Shown one piece after another: positions 50,848-59,557 of a DNA stretch of 64,000 bases. The position numbers and the translations under genes were made by a program. Each line of letters opens with the position of its first letter. Within the stretch, counting starts at the first letter, position 1. Below the pieces are notes generated by a model. The model saw only the letters and a program-made list of their open reading frames with translations. It made no database searches and was not told where the DNA came from. The stretch is from positions 434,001 to 498,000 of the forward strand of contig NZ_OY781939.1 of the NCBI RefSeq assembly GCF_963677315.1. Reading direction: 5' to 3'. The stretch is from an uncultured Sphaerochaeta sp. (GTDB lineage Bacteria > Spirochaetota > Spirochaetia > Sphaerochaetales > Sphaerochaetaceae).

Positions 50848-51987
50848 ATGCAAGAAATACGCTATTTTGACAGTGCTGCCACCACCATCATGAGCAGAAC
50901 CGCTCTTGATGTGTACCAACAGGTAGCAAGTACATACATCGGCAACCCAAGCAGTCTTCATGCTGAGGGGATCAAGGCAAAGGAAAAGCTCGAACAAGCC
51001 AGGGAGGATCTGGCTGGGATTCTTTCTGTCCCCAAGGAGACCCTCACCTTCACTGGCGGGGCCAGCGAGGCAAATGCCATTGTCTTCAACAGCTTGGTTT
51101 GGAGACTGCAGAAACCACATGTGATCATCAGCAATATTGAACACTCTTCCATCAAGGAGTATGTCCGGCTGATGAAACAGTTGGGCTGGAAGGTCACAGC
51201 CCTTAATGCACCGGGTGGATTCATCAAGGCAGGAGATCTCCGCTCTGCCTTGACTAAACAGACACGGTTGGTCTCCCTGATGCTCGTGAACAATGTCGTT
51301 GGCACCATCCAGGACATCCAGGCTCTGGTTACTGAAGTTCGTGCCTTTGAAAAGGAGCAGGGAGGAAGGAGAATCCACTTCCACACCGATGCAACCCAAG
51401 CGCTCGGAAAGATTCCTTTTTCCCTTGAAGCATTGGGAGTTGATAGTGCAGCCTTCAGCGCACACAAATTCCATGGACCGAAGGGAGTTGGGTTTCTCTA
51501 CAACACTGATCCAGCAATCGAGAGCCTCTCACGGGGAGGAGGACAGGAGGCTGGGCTGAGACCGGGAACAGAGAACCTACCTGGGATTGTCAGTATGGTC
51601 GAAGCAGCGAAAGAAGCCATGGAGCAGTTTTCCGATCATGAGAAGCAGGTCAAGCAGATCAACACCCTGCTTAGGCAACGTCTTCAATCCTTGCAGGCCA
51701 TCAGCCCTGTGGATTCCTGTTCACCCTATATCCTGAACATTGCTACAAACCATCTACCCAGTGAAGTATTCACACGGATGCTGTATGACAAGGGATTTTG
51801 TGTCTCCTCCGGTTCTGCCTGCAGCAATAATGCAAAACAGAAGGGAGAGGGAGTCCTTGACTCCATGCAGGTTCCTCCCTCATTGGCAAAAAGCAGCATT
51901 CGGATCTCATTCAGTGCTGATACCACTACAGAAGAAGCTGAAGCCTTGGCCGAAGCCATCACCACCCTCATCCAGGAGCATGCATGA
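50848..51987 (+). CDS. Cysteine desulfurase (NifS/IscS family)
   Basis: 379 residues, PLP-dependent. Landmarks: YFDSAATTIMSRTAL at the start, GGASEANAIVF, FHTDATQALGKIPFSLE, the PLP lysine in FSAHKFHGPKGVGFLY, RPGTENLPGIV and the sulfur-carrying cysteine in CVSSGSACSNN. The stop overlaps the thiI start (ATGA), so it most likely supplies sulfur to ThiI, as the dedicated NifZ does for Bacillus ThiI. Part in Fe-S cluster assembly cannot be excluded. Confidence 0.93.
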   Translation: MQEIRYFDSAATTIMSRTALDVYQQVASTYIGNPSSLHAEGIKAKEKLEQAREDLAGILSVPKETLTFTGGASEANAIVFNSLVWRLQKPHVIISNIEHSSIKEYVRLMKQLGWKVTALNAPGGFIKAGDLRSALTKQTRLVSLMLVNNVVGTIQDIQALVTEVRAFEKEQGGRRIHFHTDATQALGKIPFSLEALGVDSAAFSAHKFHGPKGVGFLYNTDPAIESLSRGGGQEAGLRPGTENLPGIVSMVEAAKEAMEQFSDHEKQVKQINTLLRQRLQSLQAISPVDSCSPYILNIATNHLPSEVFTRMLYDKGFCVSSGSACSNNAKQKGEGVLDSMQVPPSLAKSSIRISFSADTTTEEAEALAEAITTLIQEHA

Positions 51988-53174
51988 AAGATTCCACTCT
52001 CTATTTGATACGATTGGGAGAAATCTCCCTGAAAGGCTTGAACCGCGATTCCTTCGAGAAGCGCCTGAAACAGAACATCAAGCAAAAACTGAAAGGATAT
52101 AAAACACAGGTTAATCGCCAAAAAGGCCGAATATTCTTTGAAATCAGCAACGAATGTCCTAAAGAAACCGTTGAATTGGCACTGGGAACCACCTTTGGGG
52201 TGGTAGGTTATTCCCGTTGCCTACGCTGTGAGAAAGATATTTCTGTTATCAGGGAGACTGCCAAAAAGCTGATCGCTGACGAACCTTTCAACATAGGTAA
52301 GGGTACTTTCAAGTCAATCGCCAAACGTGCTGACAAGAGTTTTCCCATGACCAGTTATGAGATCGACTGCTCTCTTGGTGAGATAGTCCATGAGATGTAC
52401 CCCGAGATGACCGTTGATGTAAAGCATCCTGATCTGACCATCCATTGTGAGATCAGGGACATGGCCTATCTCTATACCTCTCCAAAACCGGGCCCGGGGG
52501 GATTGCCTGTCTCAACAGCAGGAAAGGGAATGTTGCTCTTGAGTGGAGGTATCGACAGTCCAGTTGCTGCCTACCGAATGGCACAAAGGGGATTGAAGAT
52601 GGATTGTATTTACTTCCACGCCTACCCCTACACCAGTGACCAAGCCCTGGAAAAAGTAAAAACATTGGCAAGTCTCATTGCACCATATCTCCAGGGAACC
52701 AGACTGCATGTTGTGCCTTTCACTGAGCCTCAGCTCTGGATCAAACAACACAGCAGGGAGGATGAGACCACATTGATGTTCCGTGCAGCAATGATGCACG
52801 TCGCCAATGCTATCAGTGAGAGAGAAGAGGGGACTTGTATCGTCACCGGTGAAGCACTCAGCCAAGTAGCGAGCCAGACCCTGGAGTCGATGGCCTTTAC
52901 TGACAGCATGAGTGAACAGCTAGTTCTCCGCCCACTAGTCGGTATGGACAAACAGGAGATCATGAATCTTGCCATGAAAATTGGCACCTATGAGACTTCA
53001 ATCCTTCCATACGAAGATTGTTGCGTGATCTTCAGCCCAAAACACCCATTGGTACACCCAGACAAGTTGGTTGAACAAGAGCATTACCGCTCCATGGGTA
53101 TTGAACCACTGTTGGAAGAAGCTATCAAAAACACTGAAATTGTCGATTTTGGTGCAGATGGGATCGAAAGATAA
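51984..53174 (+). CDS. thiI: tRNA 4-thiouridine synthase ThiI, no rhodanese domain
   Basis: 396 residues. It has the N-terminal ferredoxin-like and THUMP regions (about 1-165), then the adenylating PP-loop SGGIDSPVAAYRM, and the conserved YEDCCVIFSPKHP near the end. It thiolates uridine 8 of tRNAs; in some bacteria also sulfurates ThiS. The C-terminal rhodanese domain of the E. coli protein is missing, so the adjoining desulfurase must give sulfur directly to a core cysteine. Translation is coupled to the desulfurase gene. Confidence 0.95.
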   Translation: MKDSTLYLIRLGEISLKGLNRDSFEKRLKQNIKQKLKGYKTQVNRQKGRIFFEISNECPKETVELALGTTFGVVGYSRCLRCEKDISVIRETAKKLIADEPFNIGKGTFKSIAKRADKSFPMTSYEIDCSLGEIVHEMYPEMTVDVKHPDLTIHCEIRDMAYLYTSPKPGPGGLPVSTAGKGMLLLSGGIDSPVAAYRMAQRGLKMDCIYFHAYPYTSDQALEKVKTLASLIAPYLQGTRLHVVPFTEPQLWIKQHSREDETTLMFRAAMMHVANAISEREEGTCIVTGEALSQVASQTLESMAFTDSMSEQLVLRPLVGMDKQEIMNLAMKIGTYETSILPYEDCCVIFSPKHPLVHPDKLVEQEHYRSMGIEPLLEEAIKNTEIVDFGADGIER

Positions 53175-53193
53175 TAGACAGATTTAGTCTATT
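53173..53193 (+). terminator. Weak hairpin after thiI
   Basis: Stem AATAGAC / GTCTATT (7 bp, 7-base loop) overlapping the thiI stop codon and followed by TTGTATAAT. T-tract is poor; could attenuate thiI transcripts. Nothing else in the gap to 53269 is supported. Confidence 0.35.
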
Positions 53194-53269
53194 TGTATAA
53201 TTACTGATTGTGTTCGCTGTACCATAACCAAAAAAATCGATATGGTTTGGGTATTCGGAGGCTTTCTTG

Positions 53270-56200
53270 ATGAAGATCGGCTTGGATGTTGGTTCCACGA
53301 CCATGAAGTGTGTCGTGCTTGATGATATGATGCAGGTACTGCATACAGACTATAGACGTCACTACTCTCAGATTGCTGAGACAGCATGTACCATGCTTAC
53401 CGATATCAAAGAAATCTGTGCAGGACACCCTACCAAGTTCGCGCTTTCTGGGTCAGCTGGCATGGGGCTTGCCCAGAACCTGAACCTCCCCTTTGTCCAG
53501 GAAGTATACGCAACCAGGATAGCAATAACGAGATTCCTCCCCCACACCGATGTGGTCATCGAACTCGGTGGTGAAGATGCAAAGATCCTGTTTCTTTCCC
53601 AGAACATGGAAGTCAGGATGAACGGGACCTGTGCCGGTGGCACGGGTTCCTTTATTGACCAGATGGCAAGTTTGTTGCATGTCGACCAGATGGAACTGAA
53701 TGAACTTGCAAAGCAGGCAAAACAGAGCTACTCAATCGCATCCAGATGTGGAGTATTTGCAAAGAGTGACATTCAGCCCTTGGTTAACCAGGGAGCAGAG
53801 AAGAGTGATATTTCGCTCTCTGTTCTCCAGTCAGTGGTGAACCAGAGTATCGGTGGACTGGCTCAAGGGCGCCCCATCAAGGGCCAGGTAGTCTACCTTG
53901 GGGGACCGCTTACATTCCTCAGTGAGCTAAGAAAATCGTTCGACAAGACCCTTGGCCTCGAGGGTATTTGTCCAGAGAATTCACTCTATTATGTAGCCCT
54001 GGGAACAGCACTCAGTGCTGACGAACAGGATATTAAGCTGGATGAGTTAATTTTCAACCTTGAACATTATGATACAGGAAAAGCTTTTACTTCTATTCTT
54101 CCCCTATTTGAGGATCCAGAAGCCTATGAAGCATTCAAGGGTCGTCACGCAAAGGCAACATTAACCAAAATTGATCCGACAAATTATTCTGGACCAGCAT
54201 TCCTGGGCGTGGATGCAGGGTCCACTACCATCAAGGCCTGCATCATCGACCCTGAGGGAAGATTGTTGTACAGCCGATATGAGGCAAACAATGGCAATCC
54301 AGTGCAGGCCATCAAGGAATTCCTGGGGAATTTCTACACAAGTTACCCTCATATTACCATTGAAAAATCTTGCTCTACTGGTTATGGCGAACATCTGCTG
54401 CAGAATGCCTTTGCATTTGAGTACTCCCTCGTAGAAACCATGGCCCACTACAAGAGTGCAAAGACCTTCCAGAGGGATGTCGACTTTATCATCGACATCG
54501 GCGGACAGGACATCAAGTGCTTCAAGATCAAGGATGGCACCATCGACGATATCTTCCTCAATGAAGCATGTTCGTCGGGCTGTGGTTCCTTCCTGCAGAC
54601 CTTTTCCAATGCACTTGGCTATTCCCCGCAGGAAGCAGCAGCACTTGCCATTAAGGCAAAGAATCCTGTTGATCTGGGCTCGCGTTGCACAGTATTCATG
54701 AACAGTTCCGTTAAACAGGCCCAGAAGGACGGGGCCAGTGTTTCCGATATCTTTGCAGGTTTGGCCATCAGCGTCGTTAAGAATGCATTGTATAAAGTAA
54801 TTCGCTCCACCGACCCTGCCATGTTGGGAAAACATATTGTCGTGCAGGGAGGGACGTTCCTGAACGATGCCGTGCTCCGTTCCTTCGAGACGGAGCTGGG
54901 AAGTGAGGTGATCAGGATACATGAGGCAGGACTTATGGGTGCATATGGTTGTGCTTTGCATGCCCGTGACCAGCACCATAAAGTTCCACAGCAACGTACT
55001 ACCCTCTCACTCACGCAATTGGAACACTTCACCCATCGAACGAAGACTACATACTGCAAAGGTTGTACCAACAACTGTTTATTGACGATCAATATCTTTG
55101 ACGAAGGTCGTAAGCTGGTAAGCGGAAATAAATGTGACCGCATTGTCAGCCCTGAGACATTCATCAATAACCCCGAGCAGCTGAACATCTATGCCTTCAA
55201 GCAACAATATTTCGCGCATCTGAAAGCCCGGAAGGGGGAACGGGGAAAGATCGGATTGCCATTGCAGCTCAATTTCTATGAACAGCTGCCTTTCTGGCAT
55301 ACCTTCTTCTCCCACTTGGGCTTTGAGGTCGTGGTCTCATCCCCATCAACGAGGGAAACCTACCTCAAGGGACAGTCCACAATCTCCAGCGATACCATCT
55401 GCTATCCAGCAAAATTGATGCATGGACATATCAAGGATCTGCTTGAGAAACAGGTTCCTACCATCTTCTATCCATGTTCCAGCTACAACATCGACGAAGA
55501 GAAGGGAGACAACCATTTCAACTGTCCGGTGGTAGCTTATTACCCTGAGGTGCTTCGGCATAATATCAGTGAGTTGGAGGATGGCTCAGTTACCTTCATC
55601 AGTGACTACCTCTCGCTTGCCGACAGAGCATTTCTTCCAAAACGGATGCATCAGGTTCTCAGCCAGTATTACCCGGTCAAGAAACAGGAGATCAAGGCTG
55701 CTGTGAAAGCAGGGTACGCAAGTCTTGAAACCTACCAGAAAGCAATCAGGGAACAAGGGAACCTCATCATTGAACAGGCACGCAAGAGAAATTGGCCGAT
55801 CATGGTCCTTGCGGGAAGGCCCTATCATGCTGATGCAGAGGTAAACCATGGAATCGATGGTCTTCTGCTGCAGTGCAGTTGCGCAGTCATCAGTGAGGAT
55901 GCAATTGCCCATCTTGTGGAGAAACAACCAAGAAAGGTACTCAACCAATGGACCTACCACGCCAGGATGTATGATGCTGCCCGATATGTTACAGGGCAGG
56001 ATGATATGCAGTTGATTCAGCTTGTTTCCTTTGGTTGTGGGCTTGATGCGGTAACCTCCGATGAAATCAGGGATATCCTTCGAGAGACTGACAAGATTTA
56101 TACCCAGATCAAGATTGATGAAATTGCAAACCTCGGAGCAGTCAAAATTCGCATCCGCAGTCTACTTGCAGCACTCCAGGAGGCCAAGGAACAGCGATGA
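53270..56200 (+). CDS. 2-hydroxyacyl-CoA dehydratase activase, double ASKHA plus DUF2229
   Basis: 976 residues. Two actin-like ATPase (BadF/BcrA/HgdC) domains lie in tandem: the first from MKIGLDVGSTTMKCVVL with NGTCAGGTGSFIDQMA and ASRCGVFAKSDIQ, the second from GVDAGSTTIKACIID with NEACSSGCGSFLQTF and GSRCTVFMNSSVKQAQ. In HgdC, homologous cysteines of a dimer hold one 4Fe-4S cluster; here both halves can be in one chain. A DUF2229 domain follows (about residues 650-960, with ISSDTICYPAKLMHGH). Such proteins use ATP to push single electrons into 2-hydroxyacyl-CoA dehydratases. CGGAG is nine bases before the ATG at 53270. The next gene overlaps (ATGA). Confidence 0.88.
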   Translation: MKIGLDVGSTTMKCVVLDDMMQVLHTDYRRHYSQIAETACTMLTDIKEICAGHPTKFALSGSAGMGLAQNLNLPFVQEVYATRIAITRFLPHTDVVIELGGEDAKILFLSQNMEVRMNGTCAGGTGSFIDQMASLLHVDQMELNELAKQAKQSYSIASRCGVFAKSDIQPLVNQGAEKSDISLSVLQSVVNQSIGGLAQGRPIKGQVVYLGGPLTFLSELRKSFDKTLGLEGICPENSLYYVALGTALSADEQDIKLDELIFNLEHYDTGKAFTSILPLFEDPEAYEAFKGRHAKATLTKIDPTNYSGPAFLGVDAGSTTIKACIIDPEGRLLYSRYEANNGNPVQAIKEFLGNFYTSYPHITIEKSCSTGYGEHLLQNAFAFEYSLVETMAHYKSAKTFQRDVDFIIDIGGQDIKCFKIKDGTIDDIFLNEACSSGCGSFLQTFSNALGYSPQEAAALAIKAKNPVDLGSRCTVFMNSSVKQAQKDGASVSDIFAGLAISVVKNALYKVIRSTDPAMLGKHIVVQGGTFLNDAVLRSFETELGSEVIRIHEAGLMGAYGCALHARDQHHKVPQQRTTLSLTQLEHFTHRTKTTYCKGCTNNCLLTINIFDEGRKLVSGNKCDRIVSPETFINNPEQLNIYAFKQQYFAHLKARKGERGKIGLPLQLNFYEQLPFWHTFFSHLGFEVVVSSPSTRETYLKGQSTISSDTICYPAKLMHGHIKDLLEKQVPTIFYPCSSYNIDEEKGDNHFNCPVVAYYPEVLRHNISELEDGSVTFISDYLSLADRAFLPKRMHQVLSQYYPVKKQEIKAAVKAGYASLETYQKAIREQGNLIIEQARKRNWPIMVLAGRPYHADAEVNHGIDGLLLQCSCAVISEDAIAHLVEKQPRKVLNQWTYHARMYDAARYVTGQDDMQLIQLVSFGCGLDAVTSDEIRDILRETDKIYTQIKIDEIANLGAVKIRIRSLLAALQEAKEQR

Positions 56201-57441
56201 GCACACCGTTCACCAAAGAGATGAAGAAGGATTACACCATCCTGATCCCCAATATGAGCCCAATCCACTTCAATATCGCCAAGGAGGTGTTCTCCAATCA
56301 TGGCTATAATGTGGTGCTTCTGGAGAACCAGGGCCCAAATGTTATCCGTGAGGGGCTTCGGTATGTACACAATGACATCTGCTATCCAGCCCAGTTGGTA
56401 ATCGGTCAGTTTATCGATGCCATCAAACATGGAGGCTACGATACTGATAAGATTGCCTTGGTCATCACCCAAACCGGTGGTGGTTGCAGGGCAAGCAACT
56501 ACCTCTTCCTTCTCAGGAAGGCATTGGAAAAATGCAATCTACCCCATATTCCCGTGATCAGTCTCAATCTCAAGGGGATGGAGAAGAACCCGGGTTTCAA
56601 GATCACTCCCTTTATGTTGCTGCAAACCTACAGTGCTTTTATTTACGGTGATCTTTTGATGGCACTCAGCAACCAGATACGCCCTTACGAGGTACAAAAA
56701 GGAGAGGCAGATGCCTTGGTGTCCAAGTGGACCACCTACCTCTCTGACTGTTTTGCCCACAACCGTGGATACATTGGATGGGCAATGAAGCGGAACCTCA
56801 ACAGAATCTGTGCTGAGTTCGCTGAGATCGAGACGCGAGGGGAAGAACGTATCAAGGTAGGAATTGTTGGGGAGATCTATATGAAGTATTCTCCCTTGGG
56901 AAACAACCACCTCCAGGAATACCTTGAGGAACAGGGATGCGAGGTCTTGGTTCCCTCCATGATGGGATTTCTCTATTATGGTGCGGACAATGCCATCACT
57001 GACCGTGCATATTACGGTGGAAGATTTATTAGTGCGAAGGTCACCCAGTTCATACTTCGTCAGCTCTACAAGGTGGAGAAGATGAGCCGGCAAGCAATGA
57101 TGAAAAGTGGCAAATTCACTGTCCCCATCCCCTACACCGAGATGAAAAAACTTGATGAAGGGTTGCTGGATTATGGAGTAAAGATGGGAGAAGGCTGGTT
57201 GCTTACCGCCGAGATGCTCGATCTTGTTCATAGTGGATACCACAATATCGTCTGCACCCAACCGTTCGGGTGTCTCCCCAACCATATCTGTGCGAAGGGA
57301 ATGATCAGGGCAGTTACAGAGCGGAGTAAGGATGCCAATATCGTACCAATCGATTACGATCCTTCTGCAACAGGGGTAAATCAGGAGAACAGAATCAAGC
57401 TTATGCTTGCAATTGCACGCGAAAAGTTGGGAAATCAATAA
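56197..57441 (+). CDS. 2-hydroxyacyl-CoA dehydratase-like subunit (HgdB-like)
   Basis: 414 residues. The segment YVHNDICYPAQLVIGQFIDA, the QTGGGCRASNYLFLLRKAL stretch and CTQPFGCLPNHICAKGM contain the cysteines expected to bind the dehydratase-type 4Fe-4S cluster. Its start overlaps the activase stop by four bases. In many bacteria the same parts make up one polypeptide of about 1400 residues; here they are separate. The substrate is unknown; no CoA transferase or electron transfer flavoprotein is adjacent. Confidence 0.82.
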   Translation: MSTPFTKEMKKDYTILIPNMSPIHFNIAKEVFSNHGYNVVLLENQGPNVIREGLRYVHNDICYPAQLVIGQFIDAIKHGGYDTDKIALVITQTGGGCRASNYLFLLRKALEKCNLPHIPVISLNLKGMEKNPGFKITPFMLLQTYSAFIYGDLLMALSNQIRPYEVQKGEADALVSKWTTYLSDCFAHNRGYIGWAMKRNLNRICAEFAEIETRGEERIKVGIVGEIYMKYSPLGNNHLQEYLEEQGCEVLVPSMMGFLYYGADNAITDRAYYGGRFISAKVTQFILRQLYKVEKMSRQAMMKSGKFTVPIPYTEMKKLDEGLLDYGVKMGEGWLLTAEMLDLVHSGYHNIVCTQPFGCLPNHICAKGMIRAVTERSKDANIVPIDYDPSATGVNQENRIKLMLAIAREKLGNQ

Positions 57442-57500
57442 GAAAATACCTGAGCCTACCCTATTTCCTACTATTCTACTTCCATTTTATTGGGTACATT

Positions 57501-58151
57501 ATGAGTATGAATATTGAGAGAATACATACAACCAAGGAACTTGAGCAGATGGTCAGGGATGACTTGCTCTCACTATCCCAGGAAAAATCCGGCTCCTTGC
57601 ACATTGGATTACCAGGAGGAAGAAGTGCCTCCCATCTCATCAATGCCATGCTCACGCTTCCAAGTGAATCACTTGGAAGAATGCGTCTCTATCTTATTGA
57701 TGAACGTCTTGAGGGCGAACGAAATGAGGATACACTTAGGGAAGCTGGTTTGCAGAAAGCTTTGGACCAAGGGACCACACTCACCATTGTCAGTGAAGAA
57801 AAGCCCCTTTCCGATGAGCCTTTTGACCGTCTTTATCTCGGTGTAGGCGAGGATGGGCATATTGCAAGTCTCTTTCCTGGTTCCTGGCCGAATAGTGCAG
57901 ATGCTCAAACCATGGTTGTGATCGATAGTCCCAAACCACCCAAAAGACGAGTCACACTCACCTACCATGGGTTTCTCACCCTTGGCCGAGAGGCAAAGGT
58001 GTATCTGCTCTTCCTAGGAGAGGGAAAAAGGGATGCTCTCAATAGGTTGATGTCCGGCAAGGAGGATGCACATACTCTACCCTGCTCCTTCTTTGTTCAC
58101 CATCCATTCCATGGTACGATAGTAACAGACTTGAGGGAGAATACACTATGA
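57501..58151 (+). CDS. pgl: 6-phosphogluconolactonase
   Basis: 216 residues of the DevB/SOL type. Motifs: HIGLPGGRSASHLINAM (phosphate loop), LYLIDERLEGERN and LYLGVGEDGHIASLFPG with the catalytic histidine. It hydrolyses 6-phosphogluconolactone, the product of Zwf, whose gene overlaps it (ATGA). Two in-frame ATGs (57501, 57507) exist and neither has a clear Shine-Dalgarno sequence; TACATT lies just before the first. The length is slightly below the usual 230-240. Confidence 0.92.
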   Translation: MSMNIERIHTTKELEQMVRDDLLSLSQEKSGSLHIGLPGGRSASHLINAMLTLPSESLGRMRLYLIDERLEGERNEDTLREAGLQKALDQGTTLTIVSEEKPLSDEPFDRLYLGVGEDGHIASLFPGSWPNSADAQTMVVIDSPKPPKRRVTLTYHGFLTLGREAKVYLLFLGEGKRDALNRLMSGKEDAHTLPCSFFVHHPFHGTIVTDLRENTL

Positions 58152-59500
58152 AGAGAATCATTATCCAATATGGCGGCACAGGTGACCTTGCGTTGAAGAA
58201 ACTGTATCCTGCCTACGAGCATCTCATGGAAAAGGGCGATTCTTTTGAGGTACTTGCTCTTGGAAGGCGGTTTACCACCAGGGACGAGTTCCTCTCAGAG
58301 ATCATCAGGAAAGATGCCCCATCCTCCTTCACCGACCACCTTGATTACCTGTACTACGATATGAGTGACACGAATGCTGTTACCATCCTTACCACCCGTT
58401 TGAAATCCATGTGTGGGGAATGCGACGAAGTGGAATTCATTTACTATCTTGCACTGCAGCCTTCTCTCTATGAGATTGCCATTGAACAGATCCAACAGGT
58501 GGATAACCAGCTGGATTGCATTTGTTCCCTGACAAAGAAAATTGTTGTTGAAAAACCCTTTGGATTCGACCTAGAGAGTGCCCAACGTTACAACGATATC
58601 CTGGAGAAAGCCTTCACTGATGAGGAAATTTTTCGAATTGACCACTATCTTGGTAAGGAGTTCATGCAGAACCTGCTTCTGATGCGTTTTCATAATGATA
58701 TCATCAGAAGGATCTGGGACAACAGGACTATTGAGTCCATTGAGATCATTTTCGACGAGACCCATGGAGTGGACCAGCGCTTAGGATTCTATGAGAAGAT
58801 CGGGGTGGTACGAGATACCATCCAGAATCATATCATGCAGATCATCACCTACTTAACGATGAGTGAGCCAGCAAGCCTGACTCCGAAGGATATCGCCGTC
58901 GAAAAGGAGAAGGTTCTCAGGGCAATATCCCCTATCCAGGAATTCCATATGGGACGATATGAATCACTGGGTTCTGGTAGTGGCCATGTGGTACATACTC
59001 CCACGTATGCTGCATTCAAGTTGTTTGTAAATACCTACTACTTTACCGGTATCCCCATCTATGTACGAACTGGAAAGATGCAGAACGAGGCAAAAAGCTT
59101 GATATACATCAAGTTCAAGAACGCCACCAAGCAGGTAATGCATGATGATTCCATTGCAGAGAATGCGGTGATCATCACCATCCACCCAGAGCTTACCATT
59201 GACATCAACATGAATCTGAAGATGCCCAATACGAGTTGGAAATCAAAACCTGTTCGGTTCCGTTTCAACCAGAGTGAGACCTTTGGAGCCAATACCCCAG
59301 AGGCATATGAACAGATCGTGGAGAAGATCCTACAGGGAGACAAGAGTGTATTCCCTACCATGCAGGAGATCACCGAGTCATGGCGAATTGTAGAACCGAT
59401 GCTTCAGGAGAATCTTCCAGTGGAGGTTTATCCAATCAGGACCCTGCCCCGCTTTGCCTTAAACATGGCGAAAGAGAACGGGTTTACCTGGTTTGATTGA
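58148..59500 (+). CDS. zwf: Glucose-6-phosphate 1-dehydrogenase
   Basis: Oxidises glucose-6-phosphate with NADP, first step of the oxidative pentose phosphate branch. The 450 residues have the nucleotide-binding GGTGDLALKKLYPAY (usual G-A-S-G-D-L), VVEKPFGFDLESAQRYN and the active-site RIDHYLGKEFMQNLL. The N-terminal glycine motif is altered (GGTGDLA) but the fold is intact; length is slightly less than the usual 480-500. Translationally coupled to pgl; a terminator follows. Confidence 0.95.
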   Translation: MKRIIIQYGGTGDLALKKLYPAYEHLMEKGDSFEVLALGRRFTTRDEFLSEIIRKDAPSSFTDHLDYLYYDMSDTNAVTILTTRLKSMCGECDEVEFIYYLALQPSLYEIAIEQIQQVDNQLDCICSLTKKIVVEKPFGFDLESAQRYNDILEKAFTDEEIFRIDHYLGKEFMQNLLLMRFHNDIIRRIWDNRTIESIEIIFDETHGVDQRLGFYEKIGVVRDTIQNHIMQIITYLTMSEPASLTPKDIAVEKEKVLRAISPIQEFHMGRYESLGSGSGHVVHTPTYAAFKLFVNTYYFTGIPIYVRTGKMQNEAKSLIYIKFKNATKQVMHDDSIAENAVIITIHPELTIDINMNLKMPNTSWKSKPVRFRFNQSETFGANTPEAYEQIVEKILQGDKSVFPTMQEITESWRIVEPMLQENLPVEVYPIRTLPRFALNMAKENGFTWFD

Positions 59501-59504
59501 CCCC

Positions 59505-59538
59505 AAAAAGGCCACCGATTCACTCGGTGGCCTTCCTA
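59505..59538. terminator. Bidirectional terminator between zwf and trpS
   Basis: Perfect 10-bp stem AAGGCCACCG / CGGTGGCCTT with a 7-base loop. On the minus strand it is followed by TTTTTGGGG, making a strong terminator for the ileS-trpS group; on the plus strand the tail is CCTATT and weaker, starting about seven bases after zwf. Confidence 0.9.
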
Positions 59539-59557
59539 TTACTGATAATCAATATCC

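Noticed and set aside
56190..56205. Frameshift pseudogene at the activase/dehydratase junction
   Set aside because: The ATGA overlap and intact frames on both sides look like a natural gene split; kept as a finding to check rather than a broken gene.
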